DNA from: Asaia lannensis NBRC 102526
Lineage (GTDB): Bacteria; Pseudomonadota; Alphaproteobacteria; Acetobacterales; Acetobacteraceae
Direction: 5' to 3'
Length of the DNA: 64,000 nucleotides
Assembly (NCBI RefSeq): GCF_024054035.1
Contig: NZ_JAMXQU010000012.1
Span: 1 to 64,000, forward strand
Made by a program: the position numbers and the translations under genes. The notes under the pieces were generated by a model. That model was given only the letters and a program-made list of their open reading frames with translations. It was not told where the DNA came from and searched no databases. Every line of letters begins with the position of its first letter. Position 1 is the first letter of the stretch. Below are positions 31,492 to 41,316 of this stretch, piece by piece.

Positions 31492-34400
31492 TTCGTCCCC
31501 AGAAAGCTGTATTTGGCAGCGACAAAAGCCCTGACTTCATTCCACGGTCCGGCACGCTGATAATCCGCGTTGAGACTGAGCTTGAGACTGGGCGTCATGC
31601 GATAATCGACGGCGCCGTAGATACCCCCTGTCAGACCATTTGCCGAGTTGCCTTCCTGATAGGCGTAGAGCGGCGCAACATTTGCAAGGAGAGCCTGCGA
31701 ATCCGGATTATTCGGGAAGGTTTCGGCGCGGTTCGAGTGATAGGTCTGATAACCTGCGCGCCCGATGACGCGCCAGTCGATCTGCTTGTACGACCCGGCA
31801 TAGGTAACCGGGAAGGTGAAGGCGAGGAAATTCTGTGGCGAGAAGTAACCGCCATTACCGTATGTAAACTGATACTCGTTACGGTCGTAGCCGAACCATG
31901 TCAGATCCGTGCCGACATGAAGGTTCTGCTGCCCCCAGTCCCAGACCTTGATCTGTCCGCCGGCCCCGGCTTCATATCCCGTGTTGCTCTTCGTATTTCG
32001 GCCGGTGAGATAAGATCCGCCGCCACGCATGTAAACAGATGCATCTGCATCGCCATAAGCCAACTGGGCGTACAGACGATTCCTTGTCACCCCGCCCCAT
32101 GTCGCTCCGGAAGCGTCACGTAAACCGGAATATGAGACGAGTGAGTCCTGCACAGACCGTCGCTCTACTCCCACGGTCAGGATGGTGTTGCGCGCAAGCT
32201 TCGGAGCAATGCTGACGCCACCCAATACATTGGTGACTGCAAACCCAAGTGGCGAGGTTCCTGCATCGAGCGTCAGCCATCGCCAGTCATAGCGCGCCGA
32301 GAGAGCGACGCCCGTCGCGTTGAAGGCACTGCTCTGGTTGACTGCTCCGCCAATAACGGAATTGAGCGGGTTATAGCCAATATCGCGTGGGCCGTTGACA
32401 TCGCCCGAGCGGTAGGAGCGGCTGCTCAGGAAGGTGGGTGTTGCGGCAAGCCTGATGTGACCGCCCCCGACGGGCAGTGTCCCAGCCACGTCCGTCGTCA
32501 CGTTGCTCAGACCGTTGAGCCCTGAACCCGAGCGTGAATCGATGCCGGGCGATATGTTGACGGATGCCGCCATACCATCACTGATCTGGGTAAGATCGGC
32601 ATCCATCTGGCGGATCAGCGGATCGGTCTCGTTGCTGACAAGTGTCACATCCTCGCTCGCGAACGGATTGGGACGAGTGAAAGCCTGCCCCCGTTCAGGC
32701 GCAATCTGCTCGATGCGAAGCAGTCGCGCCTGCGCAAGTTCGCGCACGGCAGCACGGATATTTCCACGAGCCCGATCGAGCTGGGCTGCCGCATACCAGC
32801 TGCGCGGGTCCGTCGGTGCAATCGCGTTCATCTGCTGAAGATAGCCACTCGCTTCCGCATAGCGATGCATGGCGATCGTCGTCTGGATCAGCGCGAGATA
32901 AGCATCGAGATCACCCGGATCGTGCTGAACGGCACGGAGGTTGATCTGATATGCCTGTGCATATTGCCCGCCCGAGGCATAGAGCCGCGCCAGCGCAAGA
33001 TTGGCGGCGACTGGCGGATTGGGTTTATCCAGAGCAGGCGCAAGCGCCTCGTAAGCCCTCGCGCGATTGCCATGCTCATTCAGACGATCGGAGGTTGCTA
33101 CGGCAAGAGCCGTATCGATCTGGGCGAGTTGTGTGACCTGCTCCGGTGTCAGCGTGACTCCTTTGAGCCACGCTGAAAAACGCCTCGCACGTTCGAGATC
33201 GCGCATATGTAGAAAGGCACCGGCGAAGGCGACGCGCTGGGCCGGATTAAGCCGACCACCCGCATGAGCGATCTGTATATCGAGCAGCTGAGCGGCACCT
33301 GCGGCATCGCCCCGGTCATAGAGACCCATGGCAGCGGCCTGGGCAAGGCTACCATCCGGATCGCCCTGATCGAGTATATGCGCGAAGTAGAAGCGTGCCG
33401 CTTCACGATCCGAGGGCGCATTGGCCAGATCCTGCCTGAACGCCGCACGACGGAGCACGGCCTGCAACTCGGGTGTCATTGCTCGTTCCGGCACGAGTGC
33501 ACGAAGCCGCGTCACGGCTGCATCGTCACCGGTCTGTGCCGCATAGTAAAGCGCTGCCTGCAGACTCGCCTGGTCGCGCTCAGAGGACGCGTTGAGCAAG
33601 GGTGCCATAACCTGATCGGCATCGCTGCGTCTGTTCTCGGCAATCAGGGCCTGAGCGTAATGCAGCCGCGACCAGGGCGACAGGGCGTCGTCACGGTCGG
33701 CCCTTTGCAGAATGCTCAGGCGTTCGGCCTGTGTACTCGCCTGCGCCGCCTGACTATCGTAAATCAGGGCCTTGAGCTGAGCGTTTGGCACCGAGCTGTC
33801 GGAAAGGACGGCATTAGCCTCATCAAAGCGCCGATCGTCGATCAGGGCGCGCACCAGTCGCTCGCGATAGGACACATTACGTGGCTCAGCCGAAAGCAGC
33901 GAACGGTAGATGGTGATCGCCTCATCGCGTCGCCCTGTCCGTTCGAGAATATCCGCTCTCATGGCCTTAAGCCAGGATTGACCGGGGGCATGCGCGATAA
34001 GCGGGTTGATGAGCGCCAGCGTCTCCGCATAACGCTCCTTGGCAAAAAGATAGTTTGCCCGTGCATAGGTGTCATTCAGAACGGCACCGCTTTCTGCTGC
34101 ACGCCAGCGCGCGGCAGAAGCCGGATCGGCCTGTATGGCGCGCTCGAGATAGGTACGAGCCTCGGCATCGCGTTTCTGTCTCAGCAAGGTGACACCGAGC
34201 CCTCCAAGTGTATCGGGATCGTTCGGTGCCAGGGCGAGGCCCTGTCTGAACGCCACAACAGCAGCCTGAAGATTGTTGGACCTCAGCGCGTCCCATCCCT
34301 TCTGCCGTTCGATCTCGAAAGGCTTGAGCGTTCCACCAAGCGCACGCCCGCGCAGCGCCTGTATATCCCTGTCATCCGGATGAGCATTCAGATAGGATGA

Positions 34401-35198
34401 AATAAGGGAATCTGACGTTGCATTTGCGGGAAGCCACAGAACGGATTGACGCGTCGTCGCAGCGATCTGCTCTTTCTGGGCACCGGTCAGGCCAGCCATC
34501 TTGCCGAGCGCCTCAAGGCGCCGAATACCCGTAATACGCGTCTTTTCGTCCCAGACGAGCGATTGCGCATAGGCAATCTGGTATTCAATGTTGTCAGGTG
34601 ACGACGATACCAGCTTTCCAAGACCTTGCTGGGCCTTCGTACGCTGCTCCGGCACACCTGCAAGAGTGCGATAGTATTCCAGCGCATAGAGCGATGGCGG
34701 CCGATCCGGAAACGCTCGCAGATACGCTGCTGCGGCCTGCGCAGTCGCACCCCGTTGTGACAGTGCACGTGCATTCTGGACTTCCGGTGCGGGTGCCGCG
34801 CGTGCCTGGAGATCCATGTCGAGCTGGCGGCCCGCGTCAGGGTCGTTGCTGTGGTCACGGATCTGCTTGAGTATGCGATGGGCATCGGCGATGTCGCCGT
34901 CCTGCAAACTCATCTGCCCTTCGAGCGCCAGAACATCCGGGTCGCTCGGCGCAAGCTGTCGCGCCTGGCTGAGCGCGACGCGGGCTTCATCCATGCGTCC
35001 ATGCTCGAACCAGTATCTCGCCCGTTTGATAACCGGTTGCAGAATACGCGCCGTATCGGACGTCTGTACTGTCTGTGCGACAGCAACACCATTGCATAGC
35101 GGCAAGCTTATCCCGGGAAGCATTCCTGTGCAGAGTACGGCCCGCAAGGCGAGCTGGGCTCTGCCTCTCTCCTGCTGGGCAATCTTCTTATTTGTCAC
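31488..35198 (-). CDS. bcsC: Cellulose export protein BcsC (TPR and outer-membrane barrel)
   Basis: The start was set at GTG 35198 (VTNKKIAQQE), which follows AGGA at a proper distance and overlaps the bcsAB stop by 11 bases; ATG 35228 lies deeper inside bcsAB without a ribosome binding site. The 1236-residue protein has a signal peptide, a long tetratricopeptide superhelix (about 45-850, e.g. DPDTLGGLGVTLLRQKRDAE) and a C-terminal beta-barrel (about 900-1236; YNPLNSVIGG, YDWRWLTLDAGTSPLGF). It guides the glucan chain through the periplasm and outer membrane. Confidence 0.93.
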   Translation of the reverse strand: MTNKKIAQQERGRAQLALRAVLCTGMLPGISLPLCNGVAVAQTVQTSDTARILQPVIKRARYWFEHGRMDEARVALSQARQLAPSDPDVLALEGQMSLQDGDIADAHRILKQIRDHSNDPDAGRQLDMDLQARAAPAPEVQNARALSQRGATAQAAAAYLRAFPDRPPSLYALEYYRTLAGVPEQRTKAQQGLGKLVSSSPDNIEYQIAYAQSLVWDEKTRITGIRRLEALGKMAGLTGAQKEQIAATTRQSVLWLPANATSDSLISSYLNAHPDDRDIQALRGRALGGTLKPFEIERQKGWDALRSNNLQAAVVAFRQGLALAPNDPDTLGGLGVTLLRQKRDAEARTYLERAIQADPASAARWRAAESGAVLNDTYARANYLFAKERYAETLALINPLIAHAPGQSWLKAMRADILERTGRRDEAITIYRSLLSAEPRNVSYRERLVRALIDDRRFDEANAVLSDSSVPNAQLKALIYDSQAAQASTQAERLSILQRADRDDALSPWSRLHYAQALIAENRRSDADQVMAPLLNASSERDQASLQAALYYAAQTGDDAAVTRLRALVPERAMTPELQAVLRRAAFRQDLANAPSDREAARFYFAHILDQGDPDGSLAQAAAMGLYDRGDAAGAAQLLDIQIAHAGGRLNPAQRVAFAGAFLHMRDLERARRFSAWLKGVTLTPEQVTQLAQIDTALAVATSDRLNEHGNRARAYEALAPALDKPNPPVAANLALARLYASGGQYAQAYQINLRAVQHDPGDLDAYLALIQTTIAMHRYAEASGYLQQMNAIAPTDPRSWYAAAQLDRARGNIRAAVRELAQARLLRIEQIAPERGQAFTRPNPFASEDVTLVSNETDPLIRQMDADLTQISDGMAASVNISPGIDSRSGSGLNGLSNVTTDVAGTLPVGGGHIRLAATPTFLSSRSYRSGDVNGPRDIGYNPLNSVIGGAVNQSSAFNATGVALSARYDWRWLTLDAGTSPLGFAVTNVLGGVSIAPKLARNTILTVGVERRSVQDSLVSYSGLRDASGATWGGVTRNRLYAQLAYGDADASVYMRGGGSYLTGRNTKSNTGYEAGAGGQIKVWDWGQQNLHVGTDLTWFGYDRNEYQFTYGNGGYFSPQNFLAFTFPVTYAGSYKQIDWRVIGRAGYQTYHSNRAETFPNNPDSQALLANVAPLYAYQEGNSANGLTGGIYGAVDYRMTPSLKLSLNADYQRAGPWNEVRAFVAAKYSFLGTK

Positions 35199-38100
35199 GG
35201 TGGAGTTCCTGTGCCCGACGTCTGGCATGAGTGGTCAACACGCGGAAGAGAATCAGGACACCGAGCCCAACCCCGATAACGGCAAGCAAGATCACACGGA
35301 ACGGATGGTCACCCAGATAAAGATCCGGCCAGAACCAGAAAGGAAGCGAGCCCACTGCGTAACTTGGCATGTTTCGCGTAGCGAGAATCTGCGTTCCGTT
35401 AACGAGCACGAGATCGCCCTGGATACGGGGCTGCGTTTTGGGATCGCGCATCGTCTGAACCAGACGTTCGAGCCCTTGCGGATTTTCGCTCAGCATGATG
35501 AGCATCGTCGCGTTGGAGGAAAAAGGCGACCGTCGCTCGATCAGCGCGCCTCCGTCTCCCATGGAGGTTGCGGTACCGATCGACTGCAGGGATTTCTCCA
35601 CGCCTCCCTCAACCTCTGTATCGACCGCACGCGTGAGCATACGAAACGGCTCCAGCAATGATGACCGACTGTAATTCAGCGTGGTGCCGGTAAAGCTGTA
35701 CGGCGTACCACGCAGAAACTTCTCGAAATTGGGAGAAGAGGCGGTATTTTCCATCACGATGAGATTGCGCGTTTCGTTGTCCGATACCGTGTCCGCATAG
35801 AGCACGGAAAGACCGGAAACAGGAAAATGGGTGGAGGCTCCGATCATCCCGACGAGATCGAGAAAAGCTGTCTCCATCCCTGCTGAATGCGCCGAAGGAA
35901 GAACGATTGCGGTATCGGACAGATCGGCCATGCGTGTAAACGGGAAGCCGGAATTGGCGAAATAGGCCAGATTGGGCAGTCGTGTGTAGTGATAGGCACG
36001 CGTCAAATCGATGGTGGAATCAGGATCTATGCTCATGCGCAGATCCTCCGTCATGCCACTGCAGTCGCGTCGCCCGATCGGTCGGCTCTCAAGGTAAAAA
36101 CCAAGCGTGTTGGCGCCATAAATAGCCCAAGGAGGAATCGACACATGGGCGGATTGCACGCGCGAGGCATCGGGCCACAATCTTCTGAGCCAGTCAGGTA
36201 AGTCCGATGGTGGGGCGAGTGAGACACTTTTCAGATAAATGCCGTTAACGCTGACATCCACATGCGAGCGCTTGCGGTCGATCTCAGTCCCGAGCGGTCC
36301 CCGCACCGTGAAATGCATGCTGAGCGGATGGTTGCGCCATGTGTAGATATCCGGCGTCGTGCGGAACGGAACAGAAATCGTGCCGGGCACATAGCCATAA
36401 CCTTGGAGGGAAGAGAGAGCGACGAGATCGCCTATGCGGATTGGCTGAGTACGTGTCACAAATCCAGGCGCATCGAAGGGTTTACGTGGATCGATCGATA
36501 CCTGAGGCGCCGCGATACGCTGCTCATGCGGAAACCCTTTGCTTCCGAACGCAATAGAACGTGCCGCCGCCACGACCTCGTCATCCGAACGCCCGGTCAC
36601 AATCAGGAGCGTGCCGAACGCATCATTGGCATTGACGGTCTCGAGCACAGTAGGACCCGTGACCTGCGCCTGTCCGGAAAGGAACGGGCCGAGCGTATTG
36701 GCAGGTCCGACGACGACCGCACTCCCCGAGGGCGGCAGTTGCGCCATAACGGGAAAATTTGCGCCGCGATAATCTGCAAGCGACCCGAACCACGATGCCA
36801 GGACAGCAGAGGCTTCGAGCGTGCGCGGCGAACTATGGCTCGGCATGACGAAAGGGATACGGGCCGGCGTAAGGACGGCATCGTTGAAAAAGGGGGCCGG
36901 TAGTGCGGCGAGGTCTCGAGCCGGTGGCAGGGGGGCAGAGGTAATGGAGATGCTGGATTGCCCCAGTATCTTCGCCCAGAGGAGCGGGCTTGTCTGGTCT
37001 CCGCAACTCAGCGTGTATTGGCCCGCAAAGTGGAAGGTCAGAATGTTGTGCTCTTTGAAGAAAAGAGGGTTGATCGTGAAGCTCAGGGCATCGAGTTGCG
37101 GCTTGAGCTTGTCCGGATGGATAACGCCGATGAACTGATCGTTGAGAAAAATGGTCACGCCGCTGCCAGCGGGTAACATATCGGGCGAAAGCGACCCGCT
37201 GAGCGTCAGCGTTGCCGCCGTGACGACTTCAGAAGGTGGAACACCGAAATTGAGCCCCTGAATCGGGATCCAGGGTGTCATGATCATCGTGTCCGCACTG
37301 CCGAGCTGGGTAAAACTCCATGATGTGGTATGCGCATTCTCAAGCTCTTCACGACCTGCGCCCAGTGGCTCTGCCTGGCCAGAGGCATTGGATGACGGCA
37401 GCGAGCCTCCTGTAGCAGCGGGCAAGGTCGGGGACGCTGGTGCTGGCCCGGATCGGTCGGGGCTCCCTGTCACATCCGATGCGATGCCGGCACTTGTAGG
37501 AACATTCGCCCGACCAGGCGGCGCAGATACGATATCCTGGGCCGGCGTGGATGGGCGAGGTATTTCGCCCGACCCATGAGGCATGGGAAGATCGTCCGGG
37601 GTCTGCTGTGCCCAAGCGCGGCCGCCCCCCAGAAGAGACGACGCGAGAAGTGTTGCTGCGACAACTCTTACGATGCCTGTTTTCGGACGCACGATCACAG
37701 CGGTTTTGTGTAGGGTAGGCTGGGAAACCTTCGGCTTGAGCGATACGGCGCGCTGCCGCTGCCGGAATGTTGCCGGTTTGAACAGATCGACGATACTGCG
37801 CAGGATAAGGAGGATGGAACGTGGCAGACTGTCGGGCCTGTAATCGGCCCAGGACGTCCAGGCATCGAGACGCCCGAATATAACGCGCACAATCTGTGCC
37901 TCCTGAATAATGGTCGTGGAAGCCCAGCTCAGGGCAAGCGAGCCCTTCTCCGTGGCGCGGATCACCTTTGCCGGAAGTGGATAGGTCTCCTGCATATCCG
38001 GCACGAGAACATGAATCATGCTGCCTGAAGGCAGAGCCTCGACCGGCGCATGACCGTGCAACAGGCACCCGCCATAGGACATGTTTTCACTTGTGTATTG

Positions 38101-39885
38101 GAACATGCGTCCATCTGCAGTGCAGACTGTAACAGGAACAACCATGTCGACACGGGGCGAATTGCGTATCTGCATCGACTCACGCCCGATTGAAATCGCT
38201 GCCAGTACGATAACGATGCTGATGGAAATCCAGAGGATATTCATCAGCAAAGCGTCGGTCACGATTGCGTCGTTATGGGTATAGGCGAGCCGGAACAGAC
38301 CTACACCGAGCGTGATCAGTAACGCAGCTGCCAGATAGACATTCGGATAGACCGCGCTCCAGTCGAGATAGGAGCGATCGAGAAGACCGCCTTTTTCAGT
38401 GACGTTGAACTTACCACGACGGGGGAAGATCAGTGTCATGACGCTGACACGTGCAAGAAACGGCGCGAGTGTCGTTTCGTAAACCTCGCTCCACAGAGAA
38501 TATCGCCAGTTGCGATTGGTCCTGGCGGAAGTCAGAACGCTATGGACAAGATGAGGCATGGCGTAGATTGCGATGGCAAAAGGCGAGGCATCGATCAGCG
38601 TCTGATTGAACAGAAGATAGGCCATGGGTGACGTGAGAAACACGAGACGCGGTATGGCAAAAAGAAAACTGGCGATTGCGGCGAAATAACACAGACGCTG
38701 CGCAAAATTCAGACCCGGACCCGTCAGAGGGTTATCGAGACGCAGGATCTGCAACATGCCACGCGCCCAGCGCATACGCTGCCCGACATGGAGAATGAGG
38801 CGCTCGGTTGACAGTCCTGCGGCGAGAGGCTTTGCGAGATAGGCCGTCGACCAGCCGCGCCTTTGCAGCTTGAGCGCGGTGTGCATATCCTCTGTAACCG
38901 TTTCGACCGCCACGCCGCCGATCTCTGCGAGGGCTGCGCGACGGATCACTGCGCATGACCCGCAAAAAAATGTCGCATTCCAGAAATCGTTTCCATCCTG
39001 GATCAGACCATAGAAAAGATTTCCCTCCGGGGGCACGACCGCGCCATGAGCGAAATTACGCTGAAACGGATCCTGCGAATAAAAATGATGCGGAGTCTGG
39101 ATCAAGGCGAGATGCGGCTCACTCATGAACGGTCCGACCGTTTCCTGAAGGAAGCTGCGTTTGGCGATATGATCGCAGTCGAAAATGGCAATCAGCTCGC
39201 CTTTGGTGAGCTGCATGGCGTGATTGAGATTGCCTGCCTTGGCGTGACTGTTGTCCGCGCGCGCAATGTACCCTGCCCCGCAGGATTCAGCGAACTCGCG
39301 AAATTCCTCACGATGCCCGTCGTCGAGGAGATAGACATTGAGACGGTCGCTCGGCCAGTCGATCCCCATCGCTGCGAGGACAGTCTGACGCACAATGCGC
39401 AGTTCCTCGTTATAGGTCGGTATGTAGATATCAACGCTCGGCCAGGTCGTTACATCCCTGGGCATGGGCGCCACCCCACGCTTGAGCGGATGGAGCGACT
39501 GGAAATAACTCAATATGAGCATGAGAAAAGCGTAGATCTCGGCAATAACGAGCACGGTGCCGAGGATGGTCTGTGTCAGGGAGCTGAAATTGAGCGTTTC
39601 GGTCAGACGCCAGCTGAGATAACGCAACGAGACGATAATCGAGAGCCCCTTGAGCACCATGGTTGCTCTTGGCCCCGGATGGCGGTTTACCAGCAGAAAA
39701 AGCAGGATGCCGAATATGCAGACAACCGTCTGTCCGGCGAGGTTGAGATGAACGAATGCAGCGAGCACCATACATAGGATGGCAAACGCAATAAGAGTCG
39801 TCTTGATGACCGCGCGGCTCGTCGAAGCGCTGGCATTATCCAGCCACGTTTCGAGGGCGTAAAGACCTTGTCGTGCGTGCTTCAT
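35188..39885 (-). CDS. bcsAB: Fused cellulose synthase BcsA-BcsB
   Basis: This 1565-residue protein fuses the catalytic and periplasmic subunits, as in Komagataeibacter. The BcsA half has membrane helices, GT2 residues D188/D189 (YLLDDG), D236xD238 (FDCDH), the TED motif 331-333 and Q369-RM-R372-W373. It also has a C-terminal PilZ domain with R574xxxR578 and N601xSxxG606 for cyclic di-GMP. The BcsB half (about 740-1565) has periplasmic carbohydrate-binding domains and a final membrane anchor (FRVILLAVIGVGLGVLILF). It makes beta-1,4-glucan from UDP-glucose. It starts 13 bases after bcsQ. Confidence 0.96.
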   Translation of the reverse strand: MKHARQGLYALETWLDNASASTSRAVIKTTLIAFAILCMVLAAFVHLNLAGQTVVCIFGILLFLLVNRHPGPRATMVLKGLSIIVSLRYLSWRLTETLNFSSLTQTILGTVLVIAEIYAFLMLILSYFQSLHPLKRGVAPMPRDVTTWPSVDIYIPTYNEELRIVRQTVLAAMGIDWPSDRLNVYLLDDGHREEFREFAESCGAGYIARADNSHAKAGNLNHAMQLTKGELIAIFDCDHIAKRSFLQETVGPFMSEPHLALIQTPHHFYSQDPFQRNFAHGAVVPPEGNLFYGLIQDGNDFWNATFFCGSCAVIRRAALAEIGGVAVETVTEDMHTALKLQRRGWSTAYLAKPLAAGLSTERLILHVGQRMRWARGMLQILRLDNPLTGPGLNFAQRLCYFAAIASFLFAIPRLVFLTSPMAYLLFNQTLIDASPFAIAIYAMPHLVHSVLTSARTNRNWRYSLWSEVYETTLAPFLARVSVMTLIFPRRGKFNVTEKGGLLDRSYLDWSAVYPNVYLAAALLITLGVGLFRLAYTHNDAIVTDALLMNILWISISIVIVLAAISIGRESMQIRNSPRVDMVVPVTVCTADGRMFQYTSENMSYGGCLLHGHAPVEALPSGSMIHVLVPDMQETYPLPAKVIRATEKGSLALSWASTTIIQEAQIVRVIFGRLDAWTSWADYRPDSLPRSILLILRSIVDLFKPATFRQRQRAVSLKPKVSQPTLHKTAVIVRPKTGIVRVVAATLLASSLLGGGRAWAQQTPDDLPMPHGSGEIPRPSTPAQDIVSAPPGRANVPTSAGIASDVTGSPDRSGPAPASPTLPAATGGSLPSSNASGQAEPLGAGREELENAHTTSWSFTQLGSADTMIMTPWIPIQGLNFGVPPSEVVTAATLTLSGSLSPDMLPAGSGVTIFLNDQFIGVIHPDKLKPQLDALSFTINPLFFKEHNILTFHFAGQYTLSCGDQTSPLLWAKILGQSSISITSAPLPPARDLAALPAPFFNDAVLTPARIPFVMPSHSSPRTLEASAVLASWFGSLADYRGANFPVMAQLPPSGSAVVVGPANTLGPFLSGQAQVTGPTVLETVNANDAFGTLLIVTGRSDDEVVAAARSIAFGSKGFPHEQRIAAPQVSIDPRKPFDAPGFVTRTQPIRIGDLVALSSLQGYGYVPGTISVPFRTTPDIYTWRNHPLSMHFTVRGPLGTEIDRKRSHVDVSVNGIYLKSVSLAPPSDLPDWLRRLWPDASRVQSAHVSIPPWAIYGANTLGFYLESRPIGRRDCSGMTEDLRMSIDPDSTIDLTRAYHYTRLPNLAYFANSGFPFTRMADLSDTAIVLPSAHSAGMETAFLDLVGMIGASTHFPVSGLSVLYADTVSDNETRNLIVMENTASSPNFEKFLRGTPYSFTGTTLNYSRSSLLEPFRMLTRAVDTEVEGGVEKSLQSIGTATSMGDGGALIERRSPFSSNATMLIMLSENPQGLERLVQTMRDPKTQPRIQGDLVLVNGTQILATRNMPSYAVGSLPFWFWPDLYLGDHPFRVILLAVIGVGLGVLILFRVLTTHARRRAQELHRDK

Positions 39886-39898
39886 CCGTCTTCTCGCC

Positions 39899-40669
39899 TC
39901 ATTGCAGGCCGTTGATCGTCTGGATCAGACGGGTTCCGACGAGTTCGATATCTGCAGCGGCACGCGAATAAGGCGCGTAATGCTGCACAAGCCTCTGGCT
40001 CGCAAAGGCCTCGCCCACATGTTCATCGCGGCAGATCGTTCCGAGATGCATGGTACCGAAACGGCGTACGATCTGGGGCATGGCCATCGCACTGACCCGA
40101 TTGAGCGGATCGAAACGATTAACCACCACACGATGATCGAAACGGGCAGCCTTTGCCGCGCTGATACCGTAGCAGCTCGCCGAGTGGATCTCCGGCACGA
40201 GCGAGATACACGATGCTTCTGCGGTCATGACGGAGAGAACGATATCGGCCAGCGGCAGGATGGAGGACAAAGCAACCGAATAACCGGGGGATGTATCGAC
40301 AATCACGACCGTCTCGGGCTGGCGTGCGAGGGCACCGATTTCGGATACGATCAGATCCGGACGATTGCGTATAACGTGGTCGAACTCGGCCCGGGCATGC
40401 AAAGGCTGCGAACCGAAAGGAAAGAGCAGAATATCGCTGGATGTACGAATGGCCGCGTCCTGCCATGGCAGGTGGCTACCTATGCATCCAGACAATCCGA
40501 ACCTGTGCGCCACGGGAACGCCGAAATGCAGCCGCAAAGCATTCTGAGGATCCAGGTCAATTGCAATGACCTCAGATGCGCCCGCCCTACGCAGTTCATC
40601 AGCCAGATGCGCCGCCACCATCGTCTTTCCAACACCTCCTTTTGGAGAAGCCACGCAAATCAGAGTCAT
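39899..40669 (-). CDS. bcsQ: ParA/MinD-like ATPase BcsQ
   Basis: The start was placed at ATG 40669 (MTLICVASPKGGVGKT); the open frame continues 48 codons upstream but through the preceding gene. The 256-residue protein has the deviant Walker A motif KGGVGKT (K10-T16), a Walker A' aspartate region (VIAIDLDPQNALRLHF) and VVIVDTSPGYS as switch II. This pattern is that of BcsQ (YhjQ), which localises or activates cellulose synthase at the cell pole in other bacteria. Its place between bcsP and bcsAB supports the name. Confidence 0.88.
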   Translation of the reverse strand: MTLICVASPKGGVGKTMVAAHLADELRRAGASEVIAIDLDPQNALRLHFGVPVAHRFGLSGCIGSHLPWQDAAIRTSSDILLFPFGSQPLHARAEFDHVIRNRPDLIVSEIGALARQPETVVIVDTSPGYSVALSSILPLADIVLSVMTAEASCISLVPEIHSASCYGISAAKAARFDHRVVVNRFDPLNRVSAMAMPQIVRRFGTMHLGTICRDEHVGEAFASQRLVQHYAPYSRAAADIELVGTRLIQTINGLQ

Positions 40670-40710
40670 CTTGCTGTTCTTGGTCCCGGTTGATCGGAAT
40701 AAATCGGTTA

Positions 40711-41316
40711 CTACTTGCGAAACATGCCATGCAGGCGTCTCTGCACGCCGCCCTTGCTGGGCGCAGCCGATCTTAGCCGCGTCATAAGCTCCGAAAGCGG
40801 AAGCTGCCGCCACGCTGTTGCATTTGCGTTTGCTTGACGCAACGTTTCTTTGTCGTTTCGTTGCTTTGACGACTCATTCTCTGGGCGAATTGTCGATCTT
40901 GCCTGCGATGCATCGCGTGCCGCAATCCCCCCGGAAGAAAACAGCCGATCCTCACCGGGCTCTTCGCGCCTTTCCCCAGTCCCCATCTGCGACATCGACG
41001 ATGCCGGTCGCGGCGATGACAGGCTCGACTGAGGCGGTTCAGTTCGTTTCTGTCTATCGAAAACGCAGGATGCCGACCGTGTTTGTGAGTCCTGCACCTG
41101 AGCCGACTGATGATCGGCGATGGTAGAGGCAGATATATCCGCCGGTGCGAGCGGTGGTATTTCGGGTTTCCGGAGGCGCTTTTCATCGCTCTCCGGTCCG
41201 TTCGGCTGAACCGTCGCGATACGCGACAACGCGTTGAAATCGTGAAAGCCCTCGCTTTCAGCTTCCGGAGGCTGATCCTGGAAGGATTCGCTCAGCAATC
41301 TGAATGTATCTGGCAT
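40711..41316 (-). CDS. bcsP: BcsP-like accessory protein, disordered
   Basis: The 201-residue protein starts at ATG 41316, overlapping the bcsZ stop in a TGATG arrangement (a GTG one codon upstream is possible). It is mostly disordered, rich in Ser, Pro, Glu and Arg. Its N-terminal PDTFRLLSESF and C-terminal LPLSELMTRLRSAAPSKGGVQRRL are the only parts with predicted structure; the latter resembles the end of BcsP-type proteins that come before bcsQ in type I operons. The assignment rests on position and weak pattern, so a lineage-specific substitute is possible. Confidence 0.6.
   Translation of the reverse strand: MPDTFRLLSESFQDQPPEAESEGFHDFNALSRIATVQPNGPESDEKRLRKPEIPPLAPADISASTIADHQSAQVQDSQTRSASCVFDRQKRTEPPQSSLSSPRPASSMSQMGTGERREEPGEDRLFSSGGIAARDASQARSTIRPENESSKQRNDKETLRQANANATAWRQLPLSELMTRLRSAAPSKGGVQRRLHGMFRK

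Noticed and set aside
36262-36903. 213-residue open frame antisense to bcsAB
   Set aside because: Arg/Glu-rich shadow of the GC-rich coding strand, without homology.
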